Shown here piece by piece: positions 7,032 through 8,893 of a stretch of DNA of 8,893 nt. A program made the translations under genes and the position numbers. Within the stretch, counting starts at the first letter, position 1; each line of letters opens with the position of its first letter. The notes under the pieces are model-generated. The model was given only the letters and a program-made list of their open reading frames with translations. It made no database searches and was not told where the DNA came from. The DNA is from Chlorobiota bacterium (GTDB lineage Bacteria > Bacteroidota > Bacteroidia > Flavobacteriales > Flavobacteriaceae): NCBI GenBank assembly GCA_013151975.1, contig JAADHG010000224.1:1-8893 (forward strand). Reading direction: 5' to 3'.

Positions 7032-7066
7032 CAAATTTTGCTTCGTTTTACAACTTGTAAAATTTG
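7032..7066. repeat. Two interlocking inverted repeats just after asnB
   Basis: CAAATTTT (7032-7039) pairs with AAAATTTG (7059-7066). Nested in between, TTTTACAA (7046-7053), one C, then TTGTAAAA (7055-7062) forms a 17-base perfect dyad that shares the bases 7059-7062 with the outer pair. The two foldings therefore exclude each other. The element begins 8 bases after the asnB stop codon and could shape the 3' end of the asnB mRNA or bind a protein; function is unknown. Confidence 0.6.
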
Positions 7067-7073
7067 GGTTTCA

Positions 7074-8762
7074 TTAATATGCATCCTCATGTACTTTGGC
7101 AACTGCTCTACCACTTGGGTCATTCATGTTTTTAAAGGCTTCATCCCATTCTAAAGCTATTTTTGTACTACAGGCTACGCTTGGTTCTTGTGGCACACAA
7201 AGCGCCGCGGCATCACTCGGGAAATGTTCTGCAAAAATGGAACGATAATAAAACTCCTCCTTGCCTGTTGGTGTTTGTATTGGGAATTTGTAGTTCGCAT
7301 TAGCTAATTGCTCATTAGTTACAGCTTCTTCTACAACTTCTTTTAAAGTATCTATCCAGCTATAACCAACGCCATCACTAAATTGTTCTTTTTGTCGCCA
7401 TGCCACACTTTCTGGTAACATATCTTCAAAGGCTTTTCGAATTACCCATTTTTCCATACGCTCACCATTAATCATTTTATCTTGCGGATTGATTCGCATG
7501 GCAACATCCATAAACTCTTTATCTAAGAAAGGTACACGTCCTTCAATGCCCCAAGCAGCTAAACTTTTGTTTGCTCTGAGACAATCGTACATGTGTAACT
7601 TGTCTAATTTACGAACCGTTTCCTCATGAAACTCTCTAGCATTTGGTGCTTTATGAAAATACAAATAGCCTCCAAACAACTCGTCGGCACCTTCTCCTGA
7701 GAGTACCATTTTTATACCCATAGACTTAATTACTCTCGCCATTAAATACATAGGAGTTGAAGCTCTAATAGTTGTAATATCATAGGTTTCTAATTGATAT
7801 ATTACATCCTTAATGGCGTCTAGTCCTTCTTGAATAGTGAATTTAATTTCATGATGAACAGTACCAATATGATCTGCTACTTTTCGTGCTGCAGCCAAAT
7901 CTGGCGAACCTTCTAATCCTACAGAAAATGAATGTAATTGTGGCCACCAAGCTTCAGTTTTATCATCGGCTTCAATACGTCGCTGTGCATATTTTTTTGC
8001 GATGGCAGAAGTAACAGATGAGTCTAATCCTCCAGATAATAAAACCCCATAAGGCACATCACTCATTAGTTGCCTGTGTACTGCATCTTCAAGAGCTTGT
8101 TTTATTTCTTCAATTTCTGTTGCATTTTCTTTTACAGCTTCATAATCTGTCCATTCTCTTTGATACCATTTTATAAATTGTCCATCTTTACTAGACATAT
8201 AATGTCCTGGAGGAAATAATTCGATTTTTGTACAAATGCCCTCTAGCGCTTTCAATTCTGAAGCAACATAAAATGTTCCGTGTTGATCCCAACCAATGTA
8301 CAGTGGAATGATTCCCATGTGATCTCTCGCTACAAAATACTCGTCTTTTTCAGCATCGTAAATAGCAAAGCCAAAAATACCATTCATTTCATCTATAAAG
8401 TTTGCTCCTTTTTCCTTGTACAAAGCAAGTATTACTTCACAATCACTTTCTGTTTGAAAACTATAAGTTGGTTTCGACAAGCTCAACCCATCGCCTTCAA
8501 ACTGCTTACGTAACTCCCTATGGTTATAAATTTCGCCATTGGCAGCTAAGATTAACTTTCTATCTTCACTAAACAAAGGTTGCTTCCCAGAAGCAGGATC
8601 TACAATGGCTAAACGTTCGTGAGCTAAAATCGCTTTATCGTTGCTATATATTCCGCTCCAGTCTGGTCCTCGATGACGAATTTTTTTCGCCATTTCTAAA
8701 ATTTGGGGTCTTAATATTTCCGATTTTTGTTTCAAATTGAAAGCACATACTATTCCACACAT
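7074..8762 (-). CDS. asnB: Asparagine synthase B, glutamine-hydrolysing
   Basis: A 562-residue cytoplasmic enzyme making asparagine from aspartate, glutamine and ATP. The start is set at 8762 because the glutaminase nucleophile must be Cys2 after Met removal (MCGIVCAF); the upstream ATG at 8810 would add 16 residues and bury it. Glutaminase domain about 1-200: RHRGPDWSG, Arg50 in AHERLAIVDP, Asn75-Gly76 in ANGEIYN and TESD at 104-107. The synthetase domain has the ATP pyrophosphate loop SGGLDSS at 243-249, SGEGADELFGGY at 355-366, GRVPFLD at 408-414 and RQKEQFSDGVG at 456-466 with the conserved lysine. Length is close to the E. coli enzyme (about 554). Residues 92-98 (GLSLSKP) look like an in-frame insertion relative to the E. 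coli sequence as I remember it, coded by a dispersed-repeat-like sequence. The gene is followed 151 bases later by the epimerase, probably as a separate transcript. Confidence 0.96.
   Translation of the reverse strand: MCGIVCAFNLKQKSEILRPQILEMAKKIRHRGPDWSGIYSNDKAILAHERLAIVDPASGKQPLFSEDRKLILAANGEIYNHRELRKQFEGDGLSLSKPTYSFQTESDCEVILALYKEKGANFIDEMNGIFGFAIYDAEKDEYFVARDHMGIIPLYIGWDQHGTFYVASELKALEGICTKIELFPPGHYMSSKDGQFIKWYQREWTDYEAVKENATEIEEIKQALEDAVHRQLMSDVPYGVLLSGGLDSSVTSAIAKKYAQRRIEADDKTEAWWPQLHSFSVGLEGSPDLAAARKVADHIGTVHHEIKFTIQEGLDAIKDVIYQLETYDITTIRASTPMYLMARVIKSMGIKMVLSGEGADELFGGYLYFHKAPNAREFHEETVRKLDKLHMYDCLRANKSLAAWGIEGRVPFLDKEFMDVAMRINPQDKMINGERMEKWVIRKAFEDMLPESVAWRQKEQFSDGVGYSWIDTLKEVVEEAVTNEQLANANYKFPIQTPTGKEEFYYRSIFAEHFPSDAAALCVPQEPSVACSTKIALEWDEAFKNMNDPSGRAVAKVHEDAY
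8470..8488. repeat. GAGCTTGTCGAA-type dispersed repeat inside asnB
   Basis: On the minus strand the sequence GGTTGAGCTTGTCGAAACC has 4-bp flanking inverted arms (GGTT/AACC) around the core GAGCTTGTCGA. I recognise this core from memory as a very common short interspersed repeat in Bacteroidota and other genomes, typically intergenic. Here it lies in frame inside asnB and codes for GLSLSKP (codons 8489-8469). No other copy was found in this window. Confidence 0.6.
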
Positions 8763-8893
8763 AATCTTTTCTTTTAATTTTATAGTACAAACATCTATAT
8801 TATGTTTCATATTATAAACATAAAATGCTATATTGATTACATATTAAAGCTATTACTTGTAAATTACATATATATTGAAATTAAAAATCATAT
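8763..8893. other. asnB upstream region, no gene seen
   Basis: This 131-base end of the window is very AT-rich. Apart from the inverted repeat and the weak promoter-like box described separately, nothing is recognised. The ATG at 8810 in frame with asnB is judged not to be used. Any upstream neighbour lies outside the window. Confidence 0.6.
8800..8823. promoter_or_regulatory. Inverted repeat upstream of asnB (possible operator)
   Basis: TTATGTTT at 8800-8807 and AAACATAA at 8816-8823 are perfect 8-bp inverted arms with an 8-base spacer, centred about 50 bases before the asnB ATG. A weak -7-like box (GATGTTTG on the minus strand, 8795-8788, one mismatch to TAnnTTTG) lies just downstream of it. 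A regulator bound here would overlap the -33 region. AT-rich context makes chance occurrence possible. Confidence 0.35.

Noticed and set aside
8280..8513. 77-codon open frame on the plus strand inside asnB
   Set aside because: It is antisense to a well-conserved enzyme, and its sequence (including FRQAQP from the repeat core) is a by-product of asnB coding and the repeat.
5903..8762. asnB and epimerase as one operon with a shared pathway
   Set aside because: A 151-base gap with a terminator-like hairpin and a good promoter argues for separate transcripts, and asparagine synthesis and murein dipeptide recycling have no direct step in common.

Overview
The window looks like a chromosomal segment of a marine or soil member of the Flavobacteriaceae (Bacteroidota). 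Four things point there: strongly AT-rich DNA, secreted proteins ending in a type IX secretion (T9SS) type A sorting domain, TPR-containing histidine kinases without Shine-Dalgarno-like leaders, and an asparagine synthetase that starts MCGIVCAF. No tRNA, rRNA, CRISPR array, transposase or phage gene was seen.

Left part (1-1203, + strand): the tail of one small secreted T9SS protein is followed by a complete paralogue of 280 residues. The two share a near-identical cysteine-containing linker and a related sorting domain, so this is the end of a tandem family that probably extends left of the window. A 10-bp perfect hairpin at 1217-1252 separates them from the next unit.

Middle part (1315-5906, + strand): a compact signalling operon. 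It holds two tandem paralogous sensor kinases (signal peptide, TPR sensor, one membrane helix, HisKA_3 and HATPase_c) and one NarL/LuxR-type response regulator. The spacings are 0 and 7 nt. The kinase (transmitter) halves of the two sensors are nearly identical, while their TPR halves have diverged. The layout suggests two different inputs feeding one regulator. The second kinase is broken by a frameshift near 3861-3900, so it is a recent pseudogene, a split gene, a recoded gene or a sequencing error. Downstream of the break the reading frame is intact.

Right part (5903-8762, - strand): a dipeptide epimerase of the enolase superfamily, convergent with the regulator and overlapping it by 4 nt, and upstream of it a class B asparagine synthetase. 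The gap between them holds a candidate terminator and a good flavobacterial promoter that would give an almost leaderless epimerase mRNA. The asparagine synthetase carries about seven extra in-frame residues encoded by a GAGCTTGTCGAA-type sequence that I recognise as a dispersed repeat. This looks like a repeat element absorbed into an essential-type enzyme.

The most worthwhile leads are the repeat inside asnB, the frameshifted second kinase, and the conserved-transmitter/divergent-sensor kinase pair. I see no wholly new multi-gene system.
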